The notes under the pieces are model-generated. The model was not told the origin of the DNA. It saw nothing but the letters and a program-made list of their open reading frames with translations, and did not search any database. From Dyella_A sp035685805 (GTDB lineage Bacteria > Pseudomonadota > Gammaproteobacteria > Xanthomonadales > Rhodanobacteraceae), in NCBI RefSeq assembly GCF_035685805.1, contig NZ_DASSAB010000023.1, positions 1-64,000 of the forward strand: a DNA stretch of 64,000 nt, written 5' to 3'. Of the stretch, positions 33,187 through 41,948 are shown in pieces. Made by a program: the position numbers and the translations under genes. The first letter of the stretch is position 1, and every line of letters begins with the position of its first letter.

Positions 33187-34601
33187 GCGGCCTGCTCCTG
33201 GCGGACGTACTCGCGCGGGTCGGCGATGCGCCCGGCCACCGCCGAGGCGGCCGCCGTGGCGGGGCTGGCCAGCACGGTGCGCGCGCCCTTGCCCTGGCGA
33301 CCCTCGAAGTTGCGGTTGGAGGTGCTCACGACGAGCTGACCCGGCCGCGCCAGGTCGCCATTCATCGCGATGCACATCGAGCAGCCCGGCACGCGCCACT
33401 CGGCGCCGGCCGCGGCGAACACCTCGTGCAGGCCTTCGCGCTCGGCGTCGCGGCGCACCGCTTCGGAGCCGGGTACCACCAGCATGCGCACGCCGTCGGC
33501 GATGCGGCGGCCGCTCAGCACGCCGGCCGCTTCGCGCAGGTCGGACAGGCGCGAGTTGGTGCAGCTGCCCACGAACACTACGTCCACCGCCATGCCCTGC
33601 ATCGCCTGGCCGGCGGTGGCGTGCATGTAATCCAGCGCGCGCTGTTCGACCGCGTTGCGTGCGGCCGGCACCGGCGCGTCCATGGCGATCGCCATGCCCG
33701 GATGGGTGCCGTAGGTGACGGTAGGTTTCACCGCCGCCGCGTCGATGCGCACCTCGCGGTCGTAGACGGCGCCGGCGTCGCTGTGCAGCTGCGTCCAGCG
33801 CGCCACGGCGGCGTCCCACGCGGCGCCCTGCGGCGCGTGCGGACGGCCTTTCAGCCAGGCGAAGGTGGTGTCATCCGGGGCGATCAGGCCGGCGCGCGCG
33901 CCCGCCTCGATCGACATGTTGCACACCGTCATGCGCTCTTCCATCGACAGCGCCGCGATCGCCGGACCGCGGTACTCGATGACGTGGCCGGTGCCGCCAT
34001 CGACGCCGATCTGGCCGATGATGTGCAGGATCAGGTCCTTCGCGCCCACGCCCTTGGGCAGGGCGCCGTCGACGTGGATCGCCAGCGTCTTCGGCTTGCG
34101 CTGCAGCAGACACTGGGTCGCCATCACGTGGCCGACCTCGGTGGTGCCGATGCCGAACGCCAATGCTCCAAATGCACCATGCGTGGAGGTGTGGCTGTCG
34201 CCGCAGACGATGGTCATGCCCGGCTGGGTGGCGCCCAGTTCCGGGCCGATCACGTGCACGATGCCGCGGTCGGCGCTGTCCCAGCCGTGCAGGTGGATGC
34301 CGAATTCGCGGCAGTTCGCTTCCAGCTGCGCGACCTGCGCCTTGGCCTCGGCATTGGCGTAAGGGCGCTCGCCATCCGCGCCGGCGGGCAGGGTCGGCGT
34401 GGAGTGATCCAGCGTGGCCAGCATGCGGTCGGGGCGGCGGGGCTTGAGCCCGCGTTCGCGCAGCTCGGTGAACGCCTGCGGCGAGGTCACCTCGTGCACC
34501 AGATGCAGGTCGACGTAGAGCACGGCCGGGGTGTCGGTGCTCTCGGGCGCCACCACGTGGGCGTCCCAAATTTTTTCGAACAGGGTGCGTGGGCCACTCA
34601 T
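33183..34601 (-). CDS. leuC: LeuC, isopropylmalate isomerase large subunit
   Basis: 472 residues, aconitase superfamily. Seen: GDSHTSTHGAFG, cluster cysteine in VFVGSCTNSR, and the Cys pair in VPGCSMCIAMN, which bind the 4Fe-4S cluster. The start overlaps the ilvE stop (ATGA at 34601). Confidence 0.97.
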   Translation of the reverse strand: MSGPRTLFEKIWDAHVVAPESTDTPAVLYVDLHLVHEVTSPQAFTELRERGLKPRRPDRMLATLDHSTPTLPAGADGERPYANAEAKAQVAQLEANCREFGIHLHGWDSADRGIVHVIGPELGATQPGMTIVCGDSHTSTHGAFGALAFGIGTTEVGHVMATQCLLQRKPKTLAIHVDGALPKGVGAKDLILHIIGQIGVDGGTGHVIEYRGPAIAALSMEERMTVCNMSIEAGARAGLIAPDDTTFAWLKGRPHAPQGAAWDAAVARWTQLHSDAGAVYDREVRIDAAAVKPTVTYGTHPGMAIAMDAPVPAARNAVEQRALDYMHATAGQAMQGMAVDVVFVGSCTNSRLSDLREAAGVLSGRRIADGVRMLVVPGSEAVRRDAEREGLHEVFAAAGAEWRVPGCSMCIAMNGDLARPGQLVVSTSNRNFEGRQGKGARTVLASPATAAASAVAGRIADPREYVRQEQAA

Positions 34602-35608
34602 GCCGAAGCCTCCATGGGGGCGGGCTGTTGATGAGGAGTCCGGCCATGGATGGCCGGTTCTTGATCTTTGCGGTCAGGGAAGACCGCACTAGTGACATCG
34701 ACCGTCTCCAGCCAGCCCCAGCGATCGGCGGTGCGGCCGTCGAACAGGCCGAAGAAGGCGTCCTGCAGCGTGCGGGTGATCGGGCCGGGCTTGCCGGCAC
34801 CGACCGCCTTGCGGTCCACCGAGCGCACCGGCGTGATCTCGGCGGCGGTGCCGGTCATGAAGATCTCGTCGGCGCTGTACAGGGCCTCGCGCGGCAGGTC
34901 GCGCTCTTCCACCACGAGGCCCAGGTCGCTGGCCAGCGTGATCACGCTGTCGCGGGTGATGCCGGCGAGGATGCCGGCGCTGGTCGGCGGGGTGAGCAGC
35001 TTGCCCTTCTTGACCAGGAACAGGTTCTCGCCCGCGCCCTCGCTGAGCAGACCGTTGTGGCCCAGCGCGATGCCTTCGTCGTAACCGCCGCGGCGCGCCT
35101 CGGCCGCGATCAGCTGGCTGGACAGGTAGTTGCCGCCGGCCTTGGCCCAGCTCGGCAAGGTGTTCGGCGCCGGGCGATGCCAGGACGACACGCACACGTC
35201 GGCGCCCTTCTCGCGGGCGTCGCCCAGATACGCGCCCCAGCTCATCGCCATGATCGCCACGTCCACCGGCGCACCGTCCTTGGGCAGCACGCCCAGCCCG
35301 CCGGCACCGCGGAACACGATCGGCCGCACGTAGGCCGAGCGCATCGCGTTGGCACGGATCAGCTCGCGGCAGGCTTCGTTGATGTCCTCCTCGCTGTAGC
35401 CGATGGCGATGTCGTACACGCGTGCGGACTCGAACAGCCGCGCGGTGTGATCGGCGAGGCGGAAGTACGCCGGGCCGGCGGGCGTGGCGTACACGCGTTC
35501 GCCCTCGAACACCGACGAGCCGTAGTGCAGCGCGTGCGTGGTGACATGGACGGTGGCGTCGGCCCACGGCACCAGGCGACCGTTGTGCCAGAGGAAGGGC
35601 GTGCTCAT
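34598..35608 (-). CDS. ilvE: IlvE, branched-chain amino-acid aminotransferase
   Basis: 336 residues, fold-type IV PLP enzyme. It transfers amino groups to the 2-oxo acids in the last step of Ile, Val and Leu synthesis. Seen: HYGSSVFEGERVY near residue 33, the PLP-lysine region NTLPSWAKAGGNYLSSQ, and GLLSEGAGENLFLV. I chose the ATG at 35608, preceded by CCGGAGCC; five codons upstream another ATG is less well placed. Overlaps leuC by 4 bases; placed between leuA and leuC, so the array contains the shared transaminase too. Confidence 0.96.
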   Translation of the reverse strand: MSTPFLWHNGRLVPWADATVHVTTHALHYGSSVFEGERVYATPAGPAYFRLADHTARLFESARVYDIAIGYSEEDINEACRELIRANAMRSAYVRPIVFRGAGGLGVLPKDGAPVDVAIMAMSWGAYLGDAREKGADVCVSSWHRPAPNTLPSWAKAGGNYLSSQLIAAEARRGGYDEGIALGHNGLLSEGAGENLFLVKKGKLLTPPTSAGILAGITRDSVITLASDLGLVVEERDLPREALYSADEIFMTGTAAEITPVRSVDRKAVGAGKPGPITRTLQDAFFGLFDGRTADRWGWLETVDVTSAVFPDRKDQEPAIHGRTPHQQPAPMEASA

Positions 35609-35657
35609 CGGGGGCTCCGGCATCGTTGGTTGCGGGGGGACGAGCGCATGGGGGCGT

Positions 35658-37238
35658 TCACAGGTGCGCCACGGCCGCGGTCTCGCGGACCGGCGCTTGG
35701 CGTTCGATGCGGTTGACGATGGCCAGCGCGGCGAGCGCGGTGGCTTCGACGATGTCGGTGCTGATGCCGTGGCCGCGCCAGTCGCGGCCGGCGTGGCGGG
35801 CGGTGAGCTTGGCCTGACCCTGGGCGTCGCCGCCCTCGCTCACCGCGCGCACGCTGAAGTCGGTCAGTTCCACCGCGTGGCCGGTGGCGCGCTCGATGGC
35901 GCGCAGCACGGCGTCGACCGGGCCGTCGCCGATCGCCGCTTCGCTGGCCTCGTGGCCGTCGTCGTGGGCCAGCTTCACCGAGGCGGAGGCGCTGCCCTGG
36001 TGCGTGCTGCTGTTGAGCTGAACGATGCGCCACGGCCCGGTGGCCTGCGGATCCTGGCCCAGCGCGAGGGCTTCCAGGTCCTCGTCGTGGATCTCGCGCT
36101 TCTTGTCGGCCAGCGTCTTGAAGCGGGCCAGGATGTCTTCCATCGCCGCCTCGTCCGGCGCGTGGCCCAGCGCTTCCAGCCGCTGGCGCAGCGCGGCGCG
36201 GCCGGAATGCTTGCCCAGCACCAGCTTCGTCTCGGCGATGCCCACGTCCTGCGGGCGCATGATTTCGTAGGTGCCGCGGTGCTTGAGCATGCCGTGCTGG
36301 TGGATGCCCGACTCGTGCGCGAAGGCGTTCTCGCCCACGATCGCCTTGTTGCGCGGCACCGCCTGGCCGGTGAGCTGGGTGAGCAGGCGCGAGGTGGGGT
36401 ACAGCCGGCGCGTGTCGATGCGCGTGTCCACGCCGAAGTGCGGCGCGCGCACCTTCAGTGCCATTACGATCTCTTCCAGCGCCGCGTTGCCGGCGCGTTC
36501 GCCGATGCCGTTGATGGTGCACTCCACCTGGCGCGCGCCGGCGCTGATCGCGGCCATCGAGTTGGCCACCGCCATGCCCAGGTCGTCGTGGCAGTGGCTG
36601 GAGAAGATCACCTTCTCCGCGCCCTGCACGTGCGCGCGCAGGTAGGTGAACAGCTCGATCATTTCCGCCGGCGTGGTGTAGCCCACGGTGTCCGGCGCAT
36701 TGAGCGTGGTGGCGCCGGCGGCGACCGCGGCGCTGAACACCTCGGCCAGGAAGTCGGGCTCGGTGCGAAGGGCGTCTTCGGCGGAGAACTCGACTTCGTG
36801 GCAGAGCTGCACGGCGCGCTCGACCGCCTTGATGGCGGCATCGACCACCTGCGCCTTGCTCATGCGCAGCTTGTGCTCGCGATGCAGCGGGCTGGTGGAG
36901 AGGAATACGTGGATGCGCGAGCGCTGCGCCTTTTCCAGCGCGCGGGCGGTGGTGTCGATGTCGCCGTCCTGGCAGCGCGCCAGGCCGCATACGGTGGTGG
37001 TTTTCAACGTGCGGGCGATCTCCGACACGGCGGCGAAATCGTCCGGCGAAGCCTGCGGGAAACCCGCTTCCAGCACGTCCACGCCCAGCGCTTCCAGCGC
37101 CTGCGCCATGCGCAGCTTGGCGCGGCGGTCCATCGAGAAACCCGGCGCCTGCTCGCCGTCGCGCAGGGTGGTGTCGAAGATGCGCACGCGGTCGGCGTCG
37201 TTCGGCTGGGCTACGGCTACGTCGGTATCGCGGTTCAT
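35658..37238 (-). CDS. leuA: LeuA, 2-isopropylmalate synthase
   Basis: 526 residues. It makes 2-isopropylmalate from 2-oxoisovalerate and acetyl-CoA, the entry into leucine. Seen: FDTTLRDGEQAPG near residue 21, the metal-binding SSHCHDDLGMAVAN, GIGERAGNAALEE, and a C-terminal LeuA dimer domain (from about residue 390) that binds leucine for feedback inhibition. The ATG at 37238 has a GGAG site; the frame is open for 49 more codons but those cross the attenuator. First structural gene of the array. Confidence 0.97.
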   Translation of the reverse strand: MNRDTDVAVAQPNDADRVRIFDTTLRDGEQAPGFSMDRRAKLRMAQALEALGVDVLEAGFPQASPDDFAAVSEIARTLKTTTVCGLARCQDGDIDTTARALEKAQRSRIHVFLSTSPLHREHKLRMSKAQVVDAAIKAVERAVQLCHEVEFSAEDALRTEPDFLAEVFSAAVAAGATTLNAPDTVGYTTPAEMIELFTYLRAHVQGAEKVIFSSHCHDDLGMAVANSMAAISAGARQVECTINGIGERAGNAALEEIVMALKVRAPHFGVDTRIDTRRLYPTSRLLTQLTGQAVPRNKAIVGENAFAHESGIHQHGMLKHRGTYEIMRPQDVGIAETKLVLGKHSGRAALRQRLEALGHAPDEAAMEDILARFKTLADKKREIHDEDLEALALGQDPQATGPWRIVQLNSSTHQGSASASVKLAHDDGHEASEAAIGDGPVDAVLRAIERATGHAVELTDFSVRAVSEGGDAQGQAKLTARHAGRDWRGHGISTDIVEATALAALAIVNRIERQAPVRETAAVAHL

Positions 37239-37269
37239 CGGTATCTCCAGGAGGGGCGGAACGCAGGCC

Positions 37270-37302
37270 AAAAAAAACCCCGCGCCGTGGTCGGTGCGGG
37301 GT
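37270..37302 (-). terminator. Attenuator terminator of the leu/ilv operon
   Basis: On the minus strand an 11-position stem (37302-37292 with 37287-37277, one A-C mismatch, loop ACCA) is followed by eight T (37277-37270). It lies between the leader peptide stop and leuA. Its 5' arm CCCGCACC (37300-37293) is exactly complementary to GGTGCGGG at the end of the leader ORF (37356-37349), so terminator and antiterminator exclude each other. Confidence 0.85.
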
Positions 37303-37344
37303 CTGGGGGGTCTCAGGTGTGTTTCTTTTGCCTGGACGCAGCCG

Positions 37345-37485
37345 CTAGCCCGCACCTCCGCTGGTAATGAGGAGTACGAGTACAAGAGCGAGAAGAAGGA
37401 GAGTGCCGCCGGCCAGCAGCGGGTCGCCGACCGTCGTGGGACGACGGCTCAGGGCAAGGCTGTGGTGGCTGTTGCGCTGCGACAT
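37345..37485 (-). CDS. leuL: Leader peptide of the leu/ilv operon
   Basis: 46 residues, begins MSQRNSHHSLAL. Residues 29-40 read LLLLALVLVLLI: eight Leu, two Val, one Ile and one Ala. In this run all leucines use CTC or CTT and both valines GTA, while CTG dominates in the neighbouring genes; slow codons would sharpen stalling when charged tRNA is short. It is followed by the attenuator terminator and an 8-base antiterminator match. The ATG is only 7 bases behind the -10 box, so the mRNA is probably leaderless (AAGG inside the -10 box could alternatively act as a ribosome site). Role: attenuation control of leuA-ilvE-leuCDB-ilvDCGM-ilvA. Confidence 0.85.
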   Translation of the reverse strand: MSQRNSHHSLALSRRPTTVGDPLLAGGTLLLLALVLVLLITSGGAG

Positions 37486-37492
37486 GAATCCG

Positions 37493-37522
37493 ACCTTAGG
37501 CCAGCCGAAAAGGGCGCGTCAA
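37493..37522 (-). promoter_or_regulatory. Promoter of the leu/ilv leader
   Basis: TTGACG (37522-37517), 18-base spacer, TAAGGT (37498-37493), then 7 bases to the leader ATG at 37485. The predicted start point is at or next to the A of ATG. The thr promoter has the same geometry. Confidence 0.7.
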
Positions 37523-37834
37523 CAGTTTCATGTGAATCGAAGCGATATTTCGCGTTCGGACGTCCAGATGTCCATATGAAAAATGGCGATGAGCCAATGG
37601 CCGTGCGGCCTCCCGGCGTGCCGATCAGGGAGCGGCGCCGCGTAGGTGCAGGGACAGGATGCGCAGGCGTATGGGTCGGAGGCCTGCCGATGGCTTCGCG
37701 ACGGGGCTTTTCGACCACGACCCGGGATGAGTTGGCACGGGTGTCGACGTTCGCGTCTTGATGCGTTGACCGCTGCGCGCCCGTGACGGTCTGTGCGTGG
37801 AAGGCCCGTGTGCGACGATGCCAGCGCAAACGAG
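37523..37834. other. Gene-free interval upstream of the leu/ilv promoter
   Basis: About 310 bases without a convincing gene. The first 100 bases next to the promoter are clearly less GC-rich than the surroundings (an AT-rich run around 37550-37585) and contain the short inverted pair GGAC...GTCC near 37558-37573, so an activator site is possible. Nothing else recognised. Confidence 0.4.
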
Positions 37835-37911
37835 ACCGGGCGCCCCAGGGCGCCCGGTGGATGGCGAATCGTGATCTGCGTTGCGCCATCCGCGGGGATG
37901 GCGCAACGCAG
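37835..37911 (-). terminator. Two stacked hairpins downstream of the TonB receptor gene
   Basis: Directly after the stop at 37918 comes a perfect 16-bp stem (37911-37896 with 37891-37876, 4-base loop), then a second 11-bp stem (37858-37848 with 37845-37835). No long T-run follows (TCTCGTTTGC), so termination may be partial or the hairpins may protect the mRNA end. Confidence 0.65.
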
Positions 37912-37917
37912 CAGGGG

Positions 37918-40158
37918 TTACAGCTCGGCGCGGAATTCCACGCCGATCACCCGCGGGTCATTCACGAAACCGGTGCGGTTGTTGAAGTCGATCGCACCGA
38001 TCAGCGCGCGCTTGTCGGTGATGTTGCGGCCGTACAGGGCGATCTCGCGGCGGCCGTAATCCCAGTTGTAGCCCGCGCGCAGGCCACCCTCGAGCAGCGG
38101 CTTGCCCTTGAACTCGGCCGAGTCGTAGAGGAAGAAGTTCACCTGGCTGCGGTAGTTCCAGTCGGTGTAGACGAAGAACTCGCCGCTGTCGCCGTACGGG
38201 ATGCCGTAGCGCGCGGTGAGCGTGCCGATCCACTTGGGCGAGTTGGGCAGCGCGTTGCCGTCGATCAGCGCGTTGCCGCTGGCATTGCGCGGATCGAGCA
38301 CGGTGCACTGGGCGCCGCACACGGCTACCGCCAGGGTCGGGTCCTTCAGCTCGGTGTGGTTGTAGCTGCCGCCGGCGGTGAGCACGAAGTTCGGCGTGAG
38401 GTAGGCCTCCAGGTCGAACTCGGCGCCGTAGCCCTCGGTCTTCTTCGCGTTGATCAGGCGGGTGATGTTGATGTCGCCGCCCACCGCAGTGAGCTGCTGG
38501 TTGTGCATGGTGTAGCTGTACACGTCCGCGTTGAAGCGCACGTGGTTGTCCATGCCGGTGGACTTCACGCCCAGCTCGTAGGAGGTGATCGTCTCGGGCT
38601 TGGCCTGCGAGATGAAGTCCGAGAACAGCACGCGGCCCTGCACGCTGGGGGCGCGGAAGCCATTCGCCACGCGGGCGTAGACGTTGACGTTGGGGCTCAC
38701 CGTCCAGGTGCCGGTGACGTCGCCGCTCCAGCGCGAGTCGTTCGGGTTGGCGGTGAGCGTGAGCGGCGGCGCACCGAACGGCGAGAGCAGGCGGTCGACG
38801 CGGAAGTCGCGCTTGTCGTGCGAGTAGCGCGCACCGGCACGCAGCTCGAAATCGTCGGCCAGCTGGTAGTTGACCGAGCCGAACAGCGCCCACGCCTTGG
38901 TGCGCTGGCTCTGGTTGGCGTAGCCGTCCAGCGCGTGGTCGTTGAAGGTGGCGTAGTCGAAGTTGCTGATCGCGATGTCTTCGTCGAAGTAGTAGGTGCC
39001 GACCTGCCAGTTCAGGCGATCCTGGCTGTTGCTGGCGAGGCGGAATTCCTGCGTGATCTGGCGATCGTGCGGCATTGCGTCGGCGGTCTCGGACGGGAAC
39101 GGGATGAAGCCCGGGCCCATCGGCAGGTGGAACACCGCGCCGTAGCCGCCGTCGACGTCGCCCCGGCTGTAGGTCGTGGCGTGCTCCAGCCCGGTGATCG
39201 AGGTGAAGCTCATGTCGCCCAGGTTCCAGTCCAGGTGCAGGTTGCTGCCCCAGCTGAACAGGTGCTGCTTGTTGCCGCCGTCCTGCGCCACCTGGTCGCG
39301 CTCGAAACCCGGCTCGAATTCGTTGCTGCCCAGGGTGATCGCGTTGGCGCGGTTCACCGTGGCGGTGCCGTCGAGCCAGCGCGCGTGGCCGTTGATCAGG
39401 GCGCTGAAACCGCCCTCTTCGTACAACGCCTGCAGGCGCACGGCGCGGTCGTTATAGCCGCCCAGCGCGTCGTTCTTGCCGGTAAAGGTGTTGTCGATCC
39501 AGTTGTCGCGGTGCTGCGCCAGCGCCGACACGCGGCCGGACCAGTGCCCGCCCAGCGCGCCACCCAGCGCCGCTTCGGCGTTGGCGGTGCCCAGCGAGCC
39601 GTAGGAGACGCGGGCGTAGCCGGAGGTCTCCTGGCTCGGGCGCACCGACTCGAACTTGATCACACCGGCCGGCGAATTGCGGCCGAACAAGGTTCCCTGC
39701 GGGCCGCGCAGCACTTCCACCTGGGCCAGGTCGAACAGCGGGAAGCCCTTCAGGATCGGGTTCTCCTGCACGATGTCGTCGTACACCATCGACACCGGCT
39801 GCGAGGCGTTGAGGTCGAAGTCGCTGTTGCCCAGGCCGCGGATGTAGAAGCGCGGGAACTCGCGGCCGTAAGACGTTTCGGCGTACACGCTGGGGGCGCG
39901 CGAGGCCAGCTGCAGCACGCCGTCGCCGGCCTGGCCGAAGGCTTCGAGCTTCTCCGGCGTGAGCACGGTCAGCGACACCGGCACCTTCTGCAGGTTTTCC
40001 ACCCGCTTGGAGGCAGTGACCTTCACCGTCTGCAGTTCGGTGGTCTTGACGTGCTCGTTGGCGGGCGCGGCGTCCTGCGCGTGGGCGGCGGTGAGGCCGA
40101 GTCCGATCAGGATGGAACAGGCAAGCGCCGCGCGACGCGGCGTGGAAGCAGTCGACAT
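37918..40158 (-). CDS. TonB-dependent outer-membrane receptor
   Basis: 746 residues. A signal peptide is visible (RRAALACSILIGLGLTAAHAQ, cut near residue 28), then a TonB-box-like segment (LQTVKVTASKR), a plug domain (QVPVSLTVL-type start through GPQGTLFGRNSPAGVI), and a beta-barrel ending in a C-terminal 'GVEFRAEL'. It takes up an unknown ligand (siderophore, vitamin, sugar or other) across the outer membrane with TonB energy. The ATG at 40158 precedes the signal peptide. No transport partner is adjacent; thrC lies behind it in the same direction with a 103-base gap. Confidence 0.92.
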   Translation of the reverse strand: MSTASTPRRAALACSILIGLGLTAAHAQDAAPANEHVKTTELQTVKVTASKRVENLQKVPVSLTVLTPEKLEAFGQAGDGVLQLASRAPSVYAETSYGREFPRFYIRGLGNSDFDLNASQPVSMVYDDIVQENPILKGFPLFDLAQVEVLRGPQGTLFGRNSPAGVIKFESVRPSQETSGYARVSYGSLGTANAEAALGGALGGHWSGRVSALAQHRDNWIDNTFTGKNDALGGYNDRAVRLQALYEEGGFSALINGHARWLDGTATVNRANAITLGSNEFEPGFERDQVAQDGGNKQHLFSWGSNLHLDWNLGDMSFTSITGLEHATTYSRGDVDGGYGAVFHLPMGPGFIPFPSETADAMPHDRQITQEFRLASNSQDRLNWQVGTYYFDEDIAISNFDYATFNDHALDGYANQSQRTKAWALFGSVNYQLADDFELRAGARYSHDKRDFRVDRLLSPFGAPPLTLTANPNDSRWSGDVTGTWTVSPNVNVYARVANGFRAPSVQGRVLFSDFISQAKPETITSYELGVKSTGMDNHVRFNADVYSYTMHNQQLTAVGGDINITRLINAKKTEGYGAEFDLEAYLTPNFVLTAGGSYNHTELKDPTLAVAVCGAQCTVLDPRNASGNALIDGNALPNSPKWIGTLTARYGIPYGDSGEFFVYTDWNYRSQVNFFLYDSAEFKGKPLLEGGLRAGYNWDYGRREIALYGRNITDKRALIGAIDFNNRTGFVNDPRVIGVEFRAEL

Positions 40159-40261
40159 GGTGGAAATCCCCGGGGCGGTGGTTGGAAAAAGCGGCGGCTC
40201 TGCGGCCACATCCCGCGCATTTTCCTACGCCACCGCCCGCGGGCGACAGTGCCCCGCCGGA

Positions 40262-41575
40262 TCAGCCGCCCGGCAGGGCTCGCAGTGCCTCGTCCAGCGC
40301 GGCCTCGGAAGCCGGCAGCGACGTGGCGTGGGCGGGGCGCGCCAGCATCGCCGCCAGCGCAGCCGGCACCGCGACCGGATGCCCGATCAGCGGCTCCACC
40401 ACGCTCTCGAACTTGGCCGGATGAGCGGTGGCGACCACCGTCCAGTCGCTGCGGTCGCCGGCCGCGCGCAGCATGTCGAGCACGTGCACGGCGGTGGCGG
40501 TGTGCGGGCAGAACACCTCGCCCTGCGCGCGGGCGTGGCGGGCGAGGGTGGCGCGGATCGCCTCGTCGTCCACGCAGGTGGCAGGCAGCTCGCGGCGCAG
40601 GGTGGCGTCGTCGAACAGCCAGCGCAGGCGCTCGGCGTTGCTCGGTGCGCCCACGTCCATCGCGTTGGCAATCGTCGCCACGGCCTCGCGCGGTCGGTAC
40701 TCGGCGCCGGCCAGGAACTCGGGCAGGGTGGCGTTGGCGTTGCAGGCCAGGTGCACGCGGCCGACCGGCAGGCCGAGCGCGCGCACCCACAGCGCGGCCA
40801 GCGCGTTGCCAAGGTTGCCGGTCGGCACGATGACGTGGCGCGGCTCGCCGCGCTCGCGCCACCAGGCCACTGCGGTATGCGCGTAGTAGCTCATCTGCGG
40901 CAGCAGGCGGCCGAGGCTGATGCTGTTGGCCGAGGACAGCGGCACCGCCGCCTGCAGCGCCGGATCGTTGAGCGCGGCTTTCACCATGCGCTGGCAGTCG
41001 TCGAAGCGGCCGGCCACGCGCAGCGCGGTGACGTTGCCACCGAAGCAGCCGAGCTGATGCGCCTGCCGCGGCGACACCTTGCCGTCCGGATACAGGATCA
41101 CCACGCGCACGCCGGGCCTTCCGTGGAAGGCCGCGCCGACCGCGGCGCCGGTGTCGCCCGAAGTGGCGACCAGGATCGTCAGCGGTCGCGCATCGCGGCG
41201 CGGCAGCCGCGCCAGGCAGGCGGCGAGAAAGCGCGCACCGACGTCCTTGAACGCCGCGGTGGGGCCGTGGAACAGCTCCAGCACGTGCGCGCCGTCGGCC
41301 GGCAGCGCGCGATGCGGCACCGGGAAATCCAGCGCCTCGGCGCAGATCGCCGGCAGCGCGTCAGCCAGCGGGTCGCCGGCGAAGAACGGGGCGAGCAGGG
41401 TGGCGGCGGTGTCGGCGAGGGAACCGTTCGGGTCGAAGTGGTCGACATCGAGCCGCGGCATTGCCTCGGGCACGTAGAGGCCGCCGTCGGGGGCCAGGCC
41501 GGCGGCGATGGCGTCGCTCAGGCTTGCGGCCGGACTGCCGCCGCGGGTGCTGACGTAGCGCAGGGTGGCGCTCAT
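40262..41575 (-). CDS. thrC: ThrC, threonine synthase
   Basis: 437 residues. A PLP enzyme converting O-phosphohomoserine to threonine. Seen: YVSTRGGSP at the N-terminus, PLP lysine K110 in HGPTAAFKDVGAR, VATSGDTGAAV and VPTGNLGNALAALW. The ATG at 41575 has GAGG upstream. Separated from thrB by 373 bases with palindromic repeats, so it may have its own promoter or processing site. Confidence 0.96.
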   Translation of the reverse strand: MSATLRYVSTRGGSPAASLSDAIAAGLAPDGGLYVPEAMPRLDVDHFDPNGSLADTAATLLAPFFAGDPLADALPAICAEALDFPVPHRALPADGAHVLELFHGPTAAFKDVGARFLAACLARLPRRDARPLTILVATSGDTGAAVGAAFHGRPGVRVVILYPDGKVSPRQAHQLGCFGGNVTALRVAGRFDDCQRMVKAALNDPALQAAVPLSSANSISLGRLLPQMSYYAHTAVAWWRERGEPRHVIVPTGNLGNALAALWVRALGLPVGRVHLACNANATLPEFLAGAEYRPREAVATIANAMDVGAPSNAERLRWLFDDATLRRELPATCVDDEAIRATLARHARAQGEVFCPHTATAVHVLDMLRAAGDRSDWTVVATAHPAKFESVVEPLIGHPVAVPAALAAMLARPAHATSLPASEAALDEALRALPGG

Positions 41576-41667
41576 GCGTGCCTCGCGCATGGGGTGATGC
41601 GATGTGCGTTGCCTGCTGCCGTGCGTCGCCAAGGCAGGTGATTCCCTGCAACGCGATGCTCTTCCGT

Positions 41668-41808
41668 GCCGTCATTCCTGCGAAAGCGGGAATCCATTTT
41701 CAAGGTGTGGCAGAGCACGATGGATGACCGGCATACGCCGTTGAGGAGCGCCTCCCGCTTGACCAGACGTTCGTCTGTTGAGAGCCGCGGGAATGACGGC
41801 GATGGGGG
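41668..41808. repeat. REP-like repeats in the thrB-thrC gap
   Basis: A full copy at 41668-41695 (GCCGTCATTCCTGCGAAAGCG then GGAATCCA) folds as ATTCCtGC-GAAA-GCgGGAAT. A partial copy in the other orientation lies at 41792-41808. A small perfect palindrome (CAGACG-TT-CGTCTG, 41764-41777) sits between. The core matches the repeats in the ilvG-ilvM gap. The remainder of 41576-41948 shows no gene. Confidence 0.65.
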
Positions 41809-41948
41809 TTCGGGACAGGGGCGGAGTCCCACGCTGCGACCAGGCTTACCCGGCGAAGGAGCCGGCCTTCGCGCGGCGCGTCTGGATGCGGTCGTCGCGC
41901 CTGCTGCGCGGGAGGTCATCGACCCCGTCGCTAGGGCATCCAGCCCTC

